Position numbers and translations under genes: made by a program
The notes under the pieces: model-generated
The model's database searches: none
Told to the model about the DNA's origin: nothing
The model's input: only the letters and a program-made list of their open reading frames with translations
Part shown: piece after piece, positions 6,454 through 6,478 of the stretch
How positions within the stretch are numbered: the stretch's first letter is position 1
Layout of the letters: each line of letters begins with the position of its first letter
NCBI GenBank assembly: GCA_015228695.1
Contig: JADGDA010000144.1
Coordinates: 1 to 6,478 of the forward strand
Reading direction: 5' to 3'
Origin: Alphaproteobacteria bacterium
Lineage (GTDB): Bacteria; Pseudomonadota; Alphaproteobacteria; Rhodospirillales; Rhodospirillaceae
DNA length: 6,478 nt

Positions 6454-6463
6454 TTACCGGTAA
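6454..6463. repeat. Palindrome TTACCGGTAA upstream of the regulator gene
   Basis: This perfect 10-bp palindrome lies in the spacer just upstream of the -10 candidate, where a repressor could block polymerase. A related GGTTACC occurs at 6421-6427. It may be an autoregulatory site of the XRE protein, but the palindrome is short and could be chance. Confidence 0.3.
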
Positions 6464-6478
6464 CGACGCCACAAAGCA

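Overview
The window is GC-rich (about two thirds G+C by eye) and gene-dense, and looks like an alphaproteobacterial chromosome, probably Rhodospirillales-like. The main grounds are a PraR-type helix-turn-helix regulator, an envelope lipoprotein with a TGKSVTDH-type motif, and an ArsR-rhodanese/TauE neighbourhood. The genus is not fixed by anything I can see.

Left part (1-1914), cell envelope. It holds the 3' end of a glycine-zipper membrane protein (+), then a convergent secreted Sel1-repeat protein (-). A short divergent promoter region follows, and then a SPOR-domain lipoprotein (+). These look like ordinary envelope genes.

Centre (1880-5917), the most interesting part. Four genes on the minus strand are packed end to start, in the order of transcription: an ArsR repressor fused to a rhodanese domain, a NifS/selenocysteine-lyase-like cysteine desulfurase, a small thioredoxin-like protein with a single cysteine, and a nucleoside phosphorylase. 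Across a 339-bp AT-richer gap, a TauE/SafE permease is transcribed divergently. Two 20-bp palindromes of identical design (ATTCAA-N8-TTGAAT) lie in this gap, one before arsR and one before the permease. Each is preceded by a TTGACG -35-like box. The simplest reading is one self-regulated sulfur (or selenium) regulon. The repressor controls its own operon and the exporter; the desulfurase mobilises S or Se as a persulfide or selenide; the rhodanese domain handles or senses sulfane sulfur; TauE moves a sulfur anion. The roles of the thioredoxin-like protein and the nucleoside phosphorylase are unknown.

Right part (5918-6478). A perfect hairpin that includes the stop codons of both convergent genes separates the permease from a PraR-like regulator, which starts with TTG. 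A -10-like box and a small palindrome lie upstream of the regulator.

No tRNA, rRNA, CRISPR array, insertion sequence or phage gene was seen.
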